Source: Arthrinium phaeospermum (lineage: Eukaryota; Ascomycota; Sordariomycetes; Amphisphaeriales; Apiosporaceae). From it: 64,000 nt of DNA. The stretch covers positions 806,001 to 870,000 of the forward strand of contig QYRS01000001.1 of NCBI GenBank assembly GCA_006503535.1, given 5' to 3'. Within the stretch, counting starts at the first letter, position 1; every line of letters starts with the position of its first letter. This document shows, piece by piece, positions 20,410-31,022 of the stretch. The notes below the pieces were generated by a model. That model ran no database searches and was not told the origin of the DNA. It saw only the letters and a program-made list of their open reading frames with translations. The translations under genes and the position numbers were made by a program.

Positions 20410-20670
20410 CACCTTCCTCCTGAATGCCTTGATCAATACCATGCGACTCTGCGACATCGCGGCTGATCTCCTCGAGCCTGCCAATGGGGCCGTGCACTTC
20501 TTGGCCAACTTCTTTGCCAAGGAGACGTACGGGTCCTCGATGATGTCGGCCTCGTGCTCCATGCGAGCTTGCAGATACCGGCTGGCCACCTCGGGGCCCA
20601 CCAGTTCCAGTATCTCGGTAGTTGCCTCTATCTCCTCGCCCTTGCAGCCGTCCTTGAACCGCCATCCCAC
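20410..20670 (-). pseudogene. RBR-type E3 ligase fragment
   Basis: The minus frame reads DGCKGEEIEATTEILELVGP, EVASRYLQARMEHEADIIED and PYVSLAKKLAKKC, nearly identical to the linker of the intact gene at 39.2-39.9 kb (residues about 62-113). Both zinc-binding modules are missing, and the frame runs straight into the TDG fragment. Confidence 0.65.
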
Positions 20671-20730
20671 CCACAAAGTCACCACCACCCATCCCTGCCT
20701 TTGTTGCTCGTCTCTTTCTTCGGATGTTTT

Positions 20731-20880
20731 TGAGGTGTTGTTGTCACTTCGCCGAAGAAGGTTTCTGGATTTTGGGTATGTTTTTGTGATTTCTTCGGCG
20801 GTTTATGAGGTGTTGGTGTTATTTCGCCGAAGAAAGTTTCTGTTTTTGGGTATTTTTTGTGATTTTATGAGGTATATGTG
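20731..20880. repeat. Tandem duplication, 75-bp period
   Basis: Copies start at 20731 and 20806 (TGAGGTGTTGKTGTYAYTTC, then GCCGAAGAARGTTTCTG), with the beginning of a third copy near 20868. T/G-rich on the plus strand. Confidence 0.75.
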
Positions 20881-20963
20881 ATCATACTTGTACACACCAA
20901 GTACCTTCCTTCCTTCCTTCCCCATACGATGTCTATATGTGGTAGTCACCAGTGCCAACCAGC

Positions 20964-21698
20964 CTAGCTCTTGCCACCATTCCTGTTACCTCGTCTACTG
21001 CCTTGTCGATGGGCCGTCGGTCGCTCTGCAGGAGGGGGAACTCGGCGAGGAAGAGGCCGGTCCAGGCGTGCTGGGATGTCGTCCGAGTCGCTGGTCGCGC
21101 TCTCGTTGCTGTCATAGTAGTTGACATCTCGCAGGTTCTGGCTTGCCGTTCGCGAGGGAGTGGAACGAACGACCCGACGTCTTGAGCCTCCGACGCCTGA
21201 CCCGAAGCTGTACTCGGTGCGCCGAGCGTCCCGAGGGTGAAGTCTGGGGCCGCTGGGGCGGCGGGAAGGGGCAGGCTGCTGCTCGTCTCGGTCTCGAGCA
21301 CCGCCGGTGCTGTTGCCGGTGTTGTTGCCGGCTACTTGGCCCGTGCGTTGCTGTGCCCGAGTTCTTGCACGGGTTCGGCCAAGTTGCTGTGGCTCAGGGA
21401 GAGCAAAGTCCCGAGCAAGAGGAGGCTCGACCCAGGGCGGCGTACTTGTCGAGGGGGAGCCGAGGGCGGGAGGCGCTGCGGCCGGGGAGGGCGCACCAGA
21501 GACAGGGAAGGCGGCGGAAGAGGCTTGGAGCTGCGCTATCCGCCTCTGCTGGAAGGTGGCCGGAAGCCCCGAGGTGCGCCGAGCATTGCGACGTGGACGA
21601 AGAGGAGGCAAACAAGGAGATACGGGCGGCAGCGTCACTCGCCTCGTCGAGGTGCGGGCTGCAGCACGGGGAGGAGCAGCTCCTCCGGACTGTCTTAA
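20964..21698 (-). other. ATG-less open frame downstream of the SANT-like gene
   Basis: A minus frame is open from just after the stop at 21699 to a stop at 20964 (about 240 codons) but contains no ATG. It is Pro/Arg/Ala-rich and ends with a natural-looking segment (DVNYYDSNESATSDSDD, then a basic NRNGGKS end). It could be an alternatively spliced C-terminal exon of the gene at 21699-22502, a remnant of a paralogue, or 3' UTR. No convincing splice donor that would join it was found. Confidence 0.3.
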
Positions 21699-22502
21699 CT
21701 AGAGACCGTCCGAGTCGCTGCCCTCCCCGGCTGGCGAGTCTTGCTCGACCTCGGGAGCTCGGGCTGGTGCAGCAGCAGTCTCGGTGGCAGCAGCAGTCTC
21801 GGTGGCAGCAGCAGGGGCGGGAACAGGAACAGGAGCAGGAGCAGGAGCAGGGGCCGGGGCGGGAGCGAGAGCGAGAGCGACGGTGGGATCAGCAAGCACA
21901 GCGGGCACACCGCCTGCTCGACCGGGAGCCGCCCCCTGCACCGTCGGCGAGGCAGTTGCTTCTGCCCCTGAGGGGTCGGCGGCTGGTGCAGAGGGGGGCC
22001 CGGAAGAGCCGGCAGTGGCCGCTGCTGCCGCCTGTCCTTGGCCTGCAGGAGCAGGGTTGGCGTATGGGCTGGGGACTCCTGCAAACTATTGGTTAGGTCT
22101 GTGAACAAGCCGACGATGAAGTGCAAAATATACTTACCTGCTCTGCGGAAGTACCGAGATAAGTACGGCTCGGCATTCGGCGATCTGGTCCCGATCCGCT
22201 GGTTCAGGAACCAGTGCTCGTCTTACAAAGCAGTTAGTTAATACGTGAATGAAGGTTACCCATTCGAGAGAGTTCGTGAGCAGTGAAATAGACATGGGGC
22301 ATTGGTACTACTTACACAGCACTGCGTGGCTGTACTCGCGCCTGCCATCGTCGCCGAAATGTATGGCCATTCTGCGGGCCAGCTCGTCCCAGGTCTCTCC
22401 CTCGTTGGTGCCGACGAAGAGGCCTGCTCGGCTGGTGCTGAATGGCACCACGTGTCGCCAGAAGTAGCGCTCTTCGGCGTCGGACCAGCTCTTGCCAACC
22501 AT
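21699..22502 (-). CDS. Myb/SANT-like protein with Ala-Pro-rich tail
   Basis: There are three exons (minus): 22502-22316, 22221-22138 and 22078-21699, giving 216 aa. The introns have GTAAGT donors and TTGTAAG and TTTGCAG acceptors, and the second has a CCTAACC branch. The N-terminal 90 residues form a Trp/Phe-spaced helical module: WSDAEERYFWRHVVPF, GETWDELARRMA, YEHWFLNQRIG, YLSRYFRRA. This pattern (W-S-x-x-E-x-x-Y-F-W) resembles Myb/SANT-like DNA-binding modules of fungal regulators. The tail is an alternating Ala/Pro repeat (coded by the GGAGCA-type repeats at 21790-21890) and ends acidic, SDSDGL. Function is inferred only from the fold-like pattern. It follows the fragment mosaic and shares its strand. 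Confidence 0.6.
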
Positions 22503-23287
22503 CTTGTTGGATTGTGTGATGACTTGTGTAAGAAATAAAAACAGTCAGCGAGAAAAAGTCGGAACAGAATTGAGATATGTAAAAAAAGAAGTGACTTTGT
22601 GAATGGGTAGGACCAGCGATAAGGTATGTTTAACGTCGCATGGTTATCATGTGTGTACAGCGGTCGCGACGGCAATGTTATGAGATGAAGTGAAGTGAGG
22701 GAAGGTGTTGTGTTGTCAGGTGAGGCGCGTACTGCTAAGCCATGATGGCAAAGACGGCAGCATAATGAAGGGGAGGATGGTGAGTGAGTGAGACGAAGAG
22801 TGGTGGGCGAGGTGAAGGAAGATGGGCGAGGTGAAGAAAGATGAGCGAAGTCAAAGACAGTGTTGATGTGTGAGGTTCAAGATGGTGAGAGATGGGAATG
22901 TGACAGAGGAAAATATGAACTAACCTGGTGATGTTTTGTGCTGTGGTGCTTGGCTGAGCTGTGTTGCTCTTTTGTTGATTGTTAGTTAACTGCTGTGACA
23001 GATAGTAACAAGTGTTGGTGATATTGTGTGAGGAAAGGTGATGAGCAGGAAGGAGGGTGGGAAGGATGAAGAGAGAGCAACAAGGTCAAGTGTGAAAGGA
23101 TGTTAGATTAAGTACGAACTTCCGAAGTTCGTCGAATTTCGTCGAAAAAACTCGAAAAAGATGTAGTAACCAAATGTTGTTTATGGGATGTAAGTGAAGA
23201 CATGATATTTGGTTGGGGCTTCCGGTGAGTAAATAGGTAGGTTAGGTATGTTACCGCCTGGGGGAACAATCGGCGAAACGACGCTAA
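22503..23287. other. Gene-poor stretch upstream of the SANT-like gene
   Basis: No gene is seen. Purine-rich on the plus strand (GTGAGTGAGTGAGACGAAGA, GGGCGAGGTGAAGAAAGATG and similar). Presumably promoter or 5' UTR of the minus-strand gene. Confidence 0.35.
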
Positions 23288-24260
23288 CTACTCTGGGGTG
23301 TACAATCGAAAAGATGTGGTGTAATTTGGCACCGAATAATGGTATGAACAAGAGGGAAAGGCCAGACGTCGCAGATTCGTGAACGCGCCGTGTGTGGCCT
23401 CTGGAAAGGGTGGGTGGCAGAGGGCTAGACCGCTATAATCGGTGCTTATGAGCTTACCTGGGGCGTCGCGGGGTTGAATATGCCCATGGTCGGGAAAACG
23501 TGCCGGAGAGGTGAAAGATGGAAATAAATAAGGAATCATAACTTACCAGTCTCTCCCTTGAGTCGTCGAAACGTATGTATGTCTCGTGGTGGCTCTGGGT
23601 GTAGCAAAACCAGAGACCCTGCACTCTGCTCGTCGTAAGTGCTGGTGTTTGCTTGACACTACAGAGGTTCTGGTGTCGATACGAAAGTGGCTTATCCTTT
23701 TCTCTTGAGAGGGTGCTCAAGAGGGCTCTGTTGGATATATACTGGTAAAGTTCAGTATGAGGAGAACGGGGTGGAAAATGTTGTTCATGAGCTTCTCGGT
23801 TAGAATCCCAAGATGGAGAATGGTATGTGATGGAATAAAGATCGGTGGTGATGATGCTGGGTGGTATGGCGTTGAACGAGTATGAGCTCCAGTCCAATGG
23901 AGCGAACAAACCGTGATGATGCCCAGAACGTGTTTGAGGTTTGGAGAGGGAGAGGGAGAAGAGGCAATGAGAAGGGAGGGAAGGAGAAATGAAACTTACG
24001 TCTAGAGTGCCTTGGATGTTTCTGTGGTCAGAAATCAACGTAGCCCACGGCGTATCAACTTCTGCCAACTGTAGCAGTTCTGGTGGCGGGGTGTGCGTGG
24101 TGAAGCTGGTGAAGCTCTGCGCCTACAAGACAATGCCGATACGTTTACCTTTGCGGTATGAATTCCGCTTCTGGTGGTCTGGGGAACTTGGCCTCAAGTC
24201 GATGACCAAGGTGGTACTTCTTACCGGATGGCGACTTTGCAGAGAATACTCTGTCTAGTC
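23288..24260 (-). other. Cryptic minus-strand exon-like segments
   Basis: Several segments are bounded by good minus-strand splice sites. One ends NIQGTLD at a GTAAGT donor (24000) and begins QSFTSFTTHTPPPELLQLAE after a TTGTAG acceptor. Another, GLWFCYTQSHHETYIRFDDS-RERL, ends at a GTAAGT donor (about 23545) and follows a GTGCAG acceptor; both are phase 0. A further donor (CCAG/GTAAGC) is at about 23455. I could not assemble a full gene with start and stop. It may be an unrecognised gene or another remnant. Confidence 0.25.
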
Positions 24261-24571
24261 AAGCTGGTGCTCTGTGCAGATACACGAGAGATGCAAGTGT
24301 AGAAGAGTGGTGGGAAATAACCGTGTTTGAACAGTCGAACTACTTGTGAAGTAGGGTAGTTGTGGGAAGTAACTGACGTGAAGTGAAGTTTTCCTGAAGG
24401 AATGCAGTTCTGTCTGTAACTTGGATGGAGTCCTGTGTTGGATGGAGAGAAAGAAAAAGCAGAAGGACAGGTAGGAAGTGGGATTTTATACGTCGAGAGC
24501 CGGAGCCTGATCTCAGCTTTGGGGGACGTCAGTACAGCTGAATTCGATCCAGCCCACCTACTGAGTGACAA

Positions 24572-26612
24572 TAGATTGTCCTGCGTGAGAGTGAGAGTGA
24601 CGCATCAGAGAAAAGATGGGACGTTCTACAGTAACTGAAGGCTATAACGTCAGAGTGAAAGCAAAAGCGATGTGCATGAATAGTCCGGGGACGAGGTTGC
24701 GTCGAAATGAGGTGAAGTGTACAACTTCAGAGATGACTGCAGTGAACACTGCGGAAATGCAAAGAAGATGAGGCGATGTTCGTGCGATCAGAAGGTGTTG
24801 GGAAGAGTAATGCAGGCCAAGTGAAGGTGGTGGAGGTGGGTAGGTGACTAGGAACGGAGGAGCTCATCGTTGCCTGTGGTATTGTTATCAATTTTTGTCA
24901 CTATTCGATCAGTGGTCCGCAACTAGGGCTTGTCTGACTCCCACGGTGCAGTAGGTAATCGAATGTGCAACGAGCAATCGACGAAATGCAGCTTGAAATC
25001 CTGTCATTTGGTCATGGTATACCACTATGGTAACTTGTGCGTAGGTGAGCAGGGACAGGATGAACGCAAGTCTGACAGGTCTTTTTTCAGACTGTTACAA
25101 AGTAAAGGGCCCAGGATGACTATGATCTATCCTCCTCTGAATTATGGCCATACGATGAGCATATATGGAGGCGAAGCCTAGTGATGATTGATGTGTGAGG
25201 CCAGTAGAGGCTGACTGGATCGAAACTACATGATATGATCTGCATATAAATCTCGTGAAACAACCATATACGATCATTAAATACTTAAGTACTGTAGCAT
25301 ATGCAGAAGATAGAGACAGCCCCGTCAGAGGTAGGACGAGTTGGTGCATGGGGGGTTGCCAGAGAGTTGGTCATGCCCAAATTTTGGCGATATCTGGTAG
25401 CCAGAGAATCATGGATGGCCCAGAAGGCAATTCAGACATTGGCCAGTAACTACTTCTTTCGAAGATGTGGCAGTACGAGATAATGTGCTTATTATGTCCA
25501 TCCGATGGGCACACGTTGGTTGGATGAAGGCCGGCGAGGATGAAGAGACCGGGCAGACAGTAAGTCTTGTCAAAGTGCCCTCGAATCAATGGCAGCTCCA
25601 TCAATTAACACTGAAGGAGTTCTAGGCCACGGGCCGGATCGGATTGAGCAGCTTCGACTTGAAGAATAAGCGACAATAGGTCATTCCAGTTTTATATGGG
25701 CTATCTGCCCATTAGAAGGCCATATTGAGTTCGCAAGGGCGAACAGAGATCCGGCGCGTATGCGCTGTGGAAACAAGCACATCAAGTACCGTAAATCTTG
25801 ACAATATCCACGAAAGGGTAATTTTTCCAATGCTGATCAGATAGGTTCTCTGCACATTGTCTGATCAAGCATAGAATCCGTCATGTGTGGGAAGAATGCT
25901 GCGTGAAGAGAAAACGACACCAAAACAAGATGTGTAAAACTTTTGGCAGATTTTGGGCACCAGTCAACGGCGAGTGATTTCCAGCCGCAATACAGGGCCA
26001 CATATGGTACACTTAAAGAGCTGAAGGGTGAGGCAATGGTCATGCGAATCAGCAACCAAACCTCTGGCCAGTACCAAATGTCAAGATCACCCGAATGACT
26101 CAGACGGATACTATGTGCAATGTGATGTTTCCGTCGAAAGGGACTACAAGCCAGTTGTTGAGATACGCAGCCCTGTTATCTTCTAACCACTTGGCAGATA
26201 TGATAACTCCGCACGCAAAGCTCCCTCGACAAGCTTAGTCGTGAGATTGATCGAGACGTGTATACCGAGACATCCCATGATTGCGATGGGCTTCCAATCC
26301 TATCTCACAGCAGGACGCCCTGAAGACCATAAGCTGGTTGGCCATGCGTGACTTGCAATGGCAATTCTGTTGATGAAAAGTAATATCGAACTCCAGTCAG
26401 AGGCGAGAAGTGCTACTTCCACGAGGCTTTCCACTAGACTACTACAATACAGCCAAAGGCAAGACCCGTCGCTCGAGCTGGGCTAATATACTGCTTTGGA
26501 ACCATTGGTCCATCACTCGAATGGACTCTTGGGCCCTGGTGCTTTGACACCGCGAGCCATCAAGAATGCAGCAAGACGGTATTCAAACTTGGCAAACTGG
26601 TAGTTCGGTTGA
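24572..26612. other. Gene-poor region
   Basis: No supportable gene on either strand. Open frames are short and of random composition. More AT-rich than the neighbouring gene-dense part. Confidence 0.4.
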
Positions 26613-27333
26613 TTAGTTCGTGAGCCGAGAAGGAGTACCAACTCTTTTGAGTATGTAGTAAAGGGAGTGGATGAAATAGCGTACTATGCTCTTGCGGTTC
26701 AAGGGGGCCACACCGTCTTTGACCCACATGCCCCAGCTGCCCATCATGTTGGCCAGCATCATGTCCGTCATGAGGCGATCCCCCACGATGGCGACCTGGC
26801 TGGGATGCGTGACGCCGGTCTCGGGGTACTTCTGGAAGTAAGCCATGATCTCGTCCTTGCAGCCGGGCTTCTTGGCACGGTGAGACAGGACGGCGGCGCC
26901 GGTGGTCTGCTCCAGCTCGGTAGCTAGCTTGCCATCCCGGTCGTACGACATGGCTCCGGCCGTGTTGGAGACGATCAGTAGTTTGCGGCCTGGATACTCC
27001 TTTTGTAGTTGCCGGAACCGCTCCTGAACAGCATCCGGATCAACGACTGAAGTTTCATTGGAGTTTCCGGGTCCAAGCGTATCAGCCCGCAGAGAGAGGA
27101 GGGCGACTCACGACATTAGGGGGATGTATTTGGTTGGTCTCGGGATAGGCAAAGCAGTCATCCTTGTCCAGAACAACTGCCTTGATCTCTACCTTCTTGC
27201 CATGATGCTCGAAGGCCCTGTCAAGGGGCACTGGAAGGTCACTGAAGGTTGAGACTGTGGCATGAGGAAGGCATAGCGACGGCTTGGTCAACAGTTTAAA
27301 CACATTGAGAGCCCCTGAAAGGTTGAGGTTCAT
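26613..27333 (-). CDS. gep4: Mitochondrial phosphatidylglycerophosphatase GEP4 (HAD family)
   Basis: Two exons (minus): 27333-27112 and 27023-26613, giving 210 aa. The start MNLNLSGALNVFKLL is the conserved Gep4 N-terminus; the open frame extends upstream but begins with unrelated residues. The intron has a GTGAGT donor and CTGTTCAG acceptor, joining IHPPNV to ERFRQLQKEYPG. HAD motifs: DKDDC (Asp56, Asp58) as motif I, VSNTAG as motif II, KKPGC as motif III lysine and GDRLMTDMMLA as motif IV. The enzyme removes phosphate from phosphatidylglycerophosphate on the matrix side of the inner mitochondrial membrane, a step of cardiolipin synthesis. Divergent from ORC2, with 593 bp between the start codons. 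Confidence 0.93.
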
Positions 27334-27926
27334 GGCTGCCACCCGGTTTGTGTGGGGATAGCCCACCTGCCTTCTGCCTCTTGGAGGGAACAGTGGATTG
27401 GCTGGTGTATAGTAGTTTGGTATATGTGATGGCAGGTGAGACTGCAAAGAGTGGAAGTCACTTTCAGAGTGATCTTCTTTGATGTGAACCAGTATAGGTT
27501 TAAGTGCCTATTTCTGTCGTCGGGTGCAATTGAGCATGCAGCATCATCACTGCATTTTGCATCCAATAAGCCAGTAAAGAAGCAATTGGCTGGGCGCCCA
27601 TGTCAACTTTTTAGTGGGCCGTTGCTGGGGGGCCTCGAGCTACAGGCGGGTTTTAGGTAACTCGAGCCAGGTAACTGGTTAGCTGCAGCACTTACTGCAA
27701 GCTTGACGCGACTACGCGTGAAATCCATTGACTTCGGCGATATTTCTTCAGCATTGATGCAACACCGACTGCTTTGGGGCCGCTTCTAGTATATGTTCAT
27801 ACTCGCCGACGCCTTCGAAACCAAAAGCCCATATTGCACTTGCAACATTGTCACGAGTAGACGCCAATTTGTCGCATAGCAGTGTCGCTGAGAACCTTCG
27901 TCATCAAATAGCACCACCATCACCTA
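27334..27926. promoter_or_regulatory. Divergent promoter region gep4 / orc2
   Basis: The 593 bp between two divergent start codons must hold both promoters. No gene and no recognisable binding-site cluster seen. Confidence 0.45.
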
Positions 27927-29767
27927 ATGGCGCCACGCCGCAAAGCGGCGAGTCCTGACCAGGCAAGTGCTGCGCCTGTCAGGCAATCCACCCGTAAAAG
28001 GGCAGCACCTGCAAAGATCGCAGAGCACACCAACGACGAAGCCGACGACAAGGCCGCACAGCCGTCACCAGCAAAGCGGGCCCGCGGAAGGCCGACGGCG
28101 GCCTCGAAGCCGGAGAATGGCGCAAACCAGAAAAAGAAGTCCGTCTACGATGTGCCCTCGGATGACGATGCGCTTGGCGGAATTTCAGATACAGCGGAGA
28201 CCCGCGTCGAGGAAACCGAGGTGGCAGGAACGCCGAAGCGCAAGGTCAAGACCTCGGCGAGCCCAGTAAAGGCATCCGCAGGAAAGAACATCACAACACC
28301 CTCGAGGGCAACTCGGTTCACGGGCGGCGAGACCCCGCAATGGCGACGAAACGACCGCTCCGCGCGCAAGAAGAGTGCTAGGGCCTTGATTGAGCGCGTG
28401 GTGGCCGGCGATGCCAGTGACGAGGACGAACAAGAAGAACTGGCCCAGGAGATCTACGACTCGAGCCAGGACGAAGACGAGGAAGAGGAGGAAGGCGCGG
28501 AAGGGAGGACCCAAGAAGCCGACGATTCGGAGGCTGCAGCGGCATCGCCGTCTAAGAAACCTCGAGGTCGCCAGAAAAAGGAGACGGTACCAGGACGAAA
28601 GGGGGGCCGACCACGCAAGAAGTCGCCGACACCACCGCGAGACCTGCCTCCGTACGAGTTATACTTTGCGCAGAACCGACCCGGCGCCGCGAAAACGTCC
28701 AGCAATACGCTTGCATCGCTCGAGCTGCTTACACACGAGGAGTATTTCTCTATATTGCACCAACACAAAGAACATCACGCCTCAGATATTGAATACCTTC
28801 AATCATGGCATACAGAGTCCTTTGCTCAGTGGTCCTTTGAGCTATCGGAAGGCTTTAGCATATGTCTATACGGCTATGGCTCCAAACGCCCACTCCTACA
28901 TAAATTCGCCAAGTTCCTGTACGACGAGGCACCCGACCACGAGTCCAGCAAGATTGTCGTCATCAATGGCTATGTGCGCTCGACCTCGATCCGCGAAATG
29001 CTGGGCACCGTCGCCAGCGCCGTTGACCCGTCGCATAAGCTACCTGCCGGAAACCCTTCCGTTATGCTGGACAGCCTGAAGGCGCTCTTGTCCTCTCATG
29101 ATATCGACATTACCGTCATTGTCAACTCCGTCGACGCCGTGCCGCTGCGCAGGGCCGGCACGCAGACCATTCTGGCGCAACTGGCATCGCACCCGCAAAT
29201 CCAGCTGATCTGCTCCGCGGATACCCCGGACTTCTCGCTGCTGTGGGACAGCGGCATCCGGTCCGCCTTCAACTTCGTCTTCCACGACTGCACGACCTTT
29301 GCGCCGTTTACTGTGGAGATTGACGTTGTCGATGATGTGCACGAGCTTCTGGGCCGCAAAGCCCGGCGCGTCGGCGGTAAGGAGGGTGTGACCTACGTCT
29401 TGCGCAGTTTGCCCGAGAACGCCAAGAACCTGTTCCGCCTACTGGTCACCGAGGTGCTGCTGGCAATCGATGAGGAGGGAATGTCCGGGGGCGAGAACCC
29501 CGGTGTCGAGTACCGCATTCTATACAACAAGGCTGTCGAGGAGTTTATTTGCAGTTCGGAGATGGCTTTCCGTACACTGCTTAAGGAGTAAGTTGTTCCT
29601 CCCCCAGATAATGTGCCGATTTGAAGCGATCGTTACTAACACGAACTCCCAGATTCCACGATCATCAGATGATTACCAGTCGTAAAGATGTTCTGGGAAC
29701 GGAACTACTAAGCTTGCCCTTCCGCAGAGAGGAACTAGAAGCGATTCTCGAGGATCTTATGTCTTGA
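27927..29767 (+). CDS. orc2: Origin recognition complex subunit 2
   Basis: Two exons: 27927-29587 and 29653-29767, giving 591 aa. The 65-nt intron (GTAAGT, GTTACTAACAC branch, CTCCCAG) splits the glutamate codon of LLKEFHDHQM; without it the frame would stop at 29591, so the last 38 residues would be lost. The N-terminal 240 residues are charged and disordered, with AT-hook-like motifs (RARGRPTAA, KPRGRQKK, KGGRPRKK) and acidic runs. From about residue 255 the ORC2 domain begins: SICLYGYGSKRPLL, VVINGYVRSTSIREML, ITVIVNSVDAVPLRR, QIQLICSADTPDFSLLWD, and the C-terminal winged-helix end SRKDVLGTELLSLPF. ORC2 is a core subunit of the complex that marks replication origins in the nucleus. Convergent with the GFA-domain gene (149 bp between stops). 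Confidence 0.94.
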
Positions 29768-29916
29768 TTGTATTCCTATATACATAGTCGATTATGATGC
29801 TGTACCGCGTGTGTACAAATTAACAAGTCTGCTGCATGATTGGGGTTGCTTTTAGCGCATTATAGAGAGCAAAACCAGATAATGATACCCCTTATACAGA
29901 TCGAGGGTTGCCTCCC

Positions 29917-30806
29917 TTAGCCCGTCTCCGCAATCTCCTCACTCTTCTTGTCCAAGCCAGCCCATTTTGTCTTGCCATCAACAATATCCAGGCAACGTCT
30001 GGAGTAAAAGATATGCATTCTAATTCACCAAGATTAGCTTCAACAAGCCTTGACATGTGGATCTGAGAAAACGGGCAATACTAACGTTGGCTGGAACGCC
30101 TCCCGGGCCTCTTCGCTCTTGAACTTGATGATGGCAGGGAACATCAACACCATGTTCCGCCCCTCGTCCATGATGGGCGCGTGGCAGTACGCGCAGCTGA
30201 CCTTGCAGGGCAGGTCGTGGTACGTGTGCTTCTTCTGCGCGTGGTAGAAAGCCAGACCCTTGGCGCCGTTCTCGAAGTGCAGGTCTTCTTTCTTGAAAAT
30301 GGCCGCCCACTGGAAGGGTGCGCCTGGAAGGAAGAAGATTATCAGTATTCATATACTTGTCCAATGTGCTATTTAAGCCACGATATGCAAAGCGTCAGGC
30401 ACTTACCATGCAGGCTTTGGCAATCTGTGCAATGACAGTACTTGGACGCCAGCGGCTTCTCCCGGCTCAGCCAGTACTTGATGCGACCGCAATTACATTG
30501 CGCCTCGTGGTGCTTGGTGGCGTGTTCGTTGCTGCCCTCGGTGCGGTAAGGGGGCTGGTCGCGCCACTCGCAGCCGTCCTTCTGCTTCTCGGCCTCCTCG
30601 TCCGCGTGGGTCGTGGTGGTGTCGTGCTGGCCTTTGCTCTCGTGGTTGGTGCCGTTGGGGTAGGCGTCCTTCTTGTCCTCCTCGCCCGACGTCTCCGTGG
30701 TGGAGTCCGAAGTCAGCTCGTGCGGTTCGCGCTGGTCTTGGTCGTGCTGCTTCTTCTGCTTCTTCGAGGGCGACTGCGGCTCGGACCTGGACGTTTTGGC
30801 GGGCAT
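29917..30806 (-). CDS. GFA/CENP-V domain protein (zinc-binding, glutathione-dependent formaldehyde-activating-like)
   Basis: Three exons (minus): 30806-30407, 30323-30086 and 30019-29917, giving 246 aa from MPAKTSRSEP. The donors are GTAAGT and GTTAGT, and both joins keep the frame. The GFA fold is clear: CNCGRIKYWLS, YCHCTDCQSLHGAPFQ, SCAYCHAPIMDEGRNMV and the C-terminal MHIFYSRRCLDIVDG. The CxC, CxCxxC and CxxC groups are the zinc ligands. The first 100 residues are charged and disordered. The frame is open without a stop to an ATG at 31022 (MFSRTRNGLRTLTGR...), which would add 72 residues with the look of a mitochondrial presequence; the choice between the two starts is open. The substrate of fungal GFA-domain proteins is generally unknown. 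Confidence 0.9.
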
Positions 30807-31022
30807 ACTGGTGATGGTAGTAGTACTGAAGGGAAATGCTTTGGTGCAGTGAGGGTTATACTTGTGTGTCACAGCAGGAGCAGAGTGTATGGGGGCGTTG
30901 ATCTGTTTATTAAGAAAGAGCCAAGCAAAGGAAGCTTGACTGTATTCGTGGTGGTGACAGTGACGTATTGTAGTACAGCGACCTGTTAGAGTTCTAAGAC
31001 CGTTTCTAGTACGGGAGAACAT

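Noticed and set aside
10760..20700. RIP-mutated transposon
   Set aside because: GC content is near that of the flanks, there is no TpA excess by eye, and no transposase, reverse transcriptase or integrase motif was recognised. A computed RIP index would decide.
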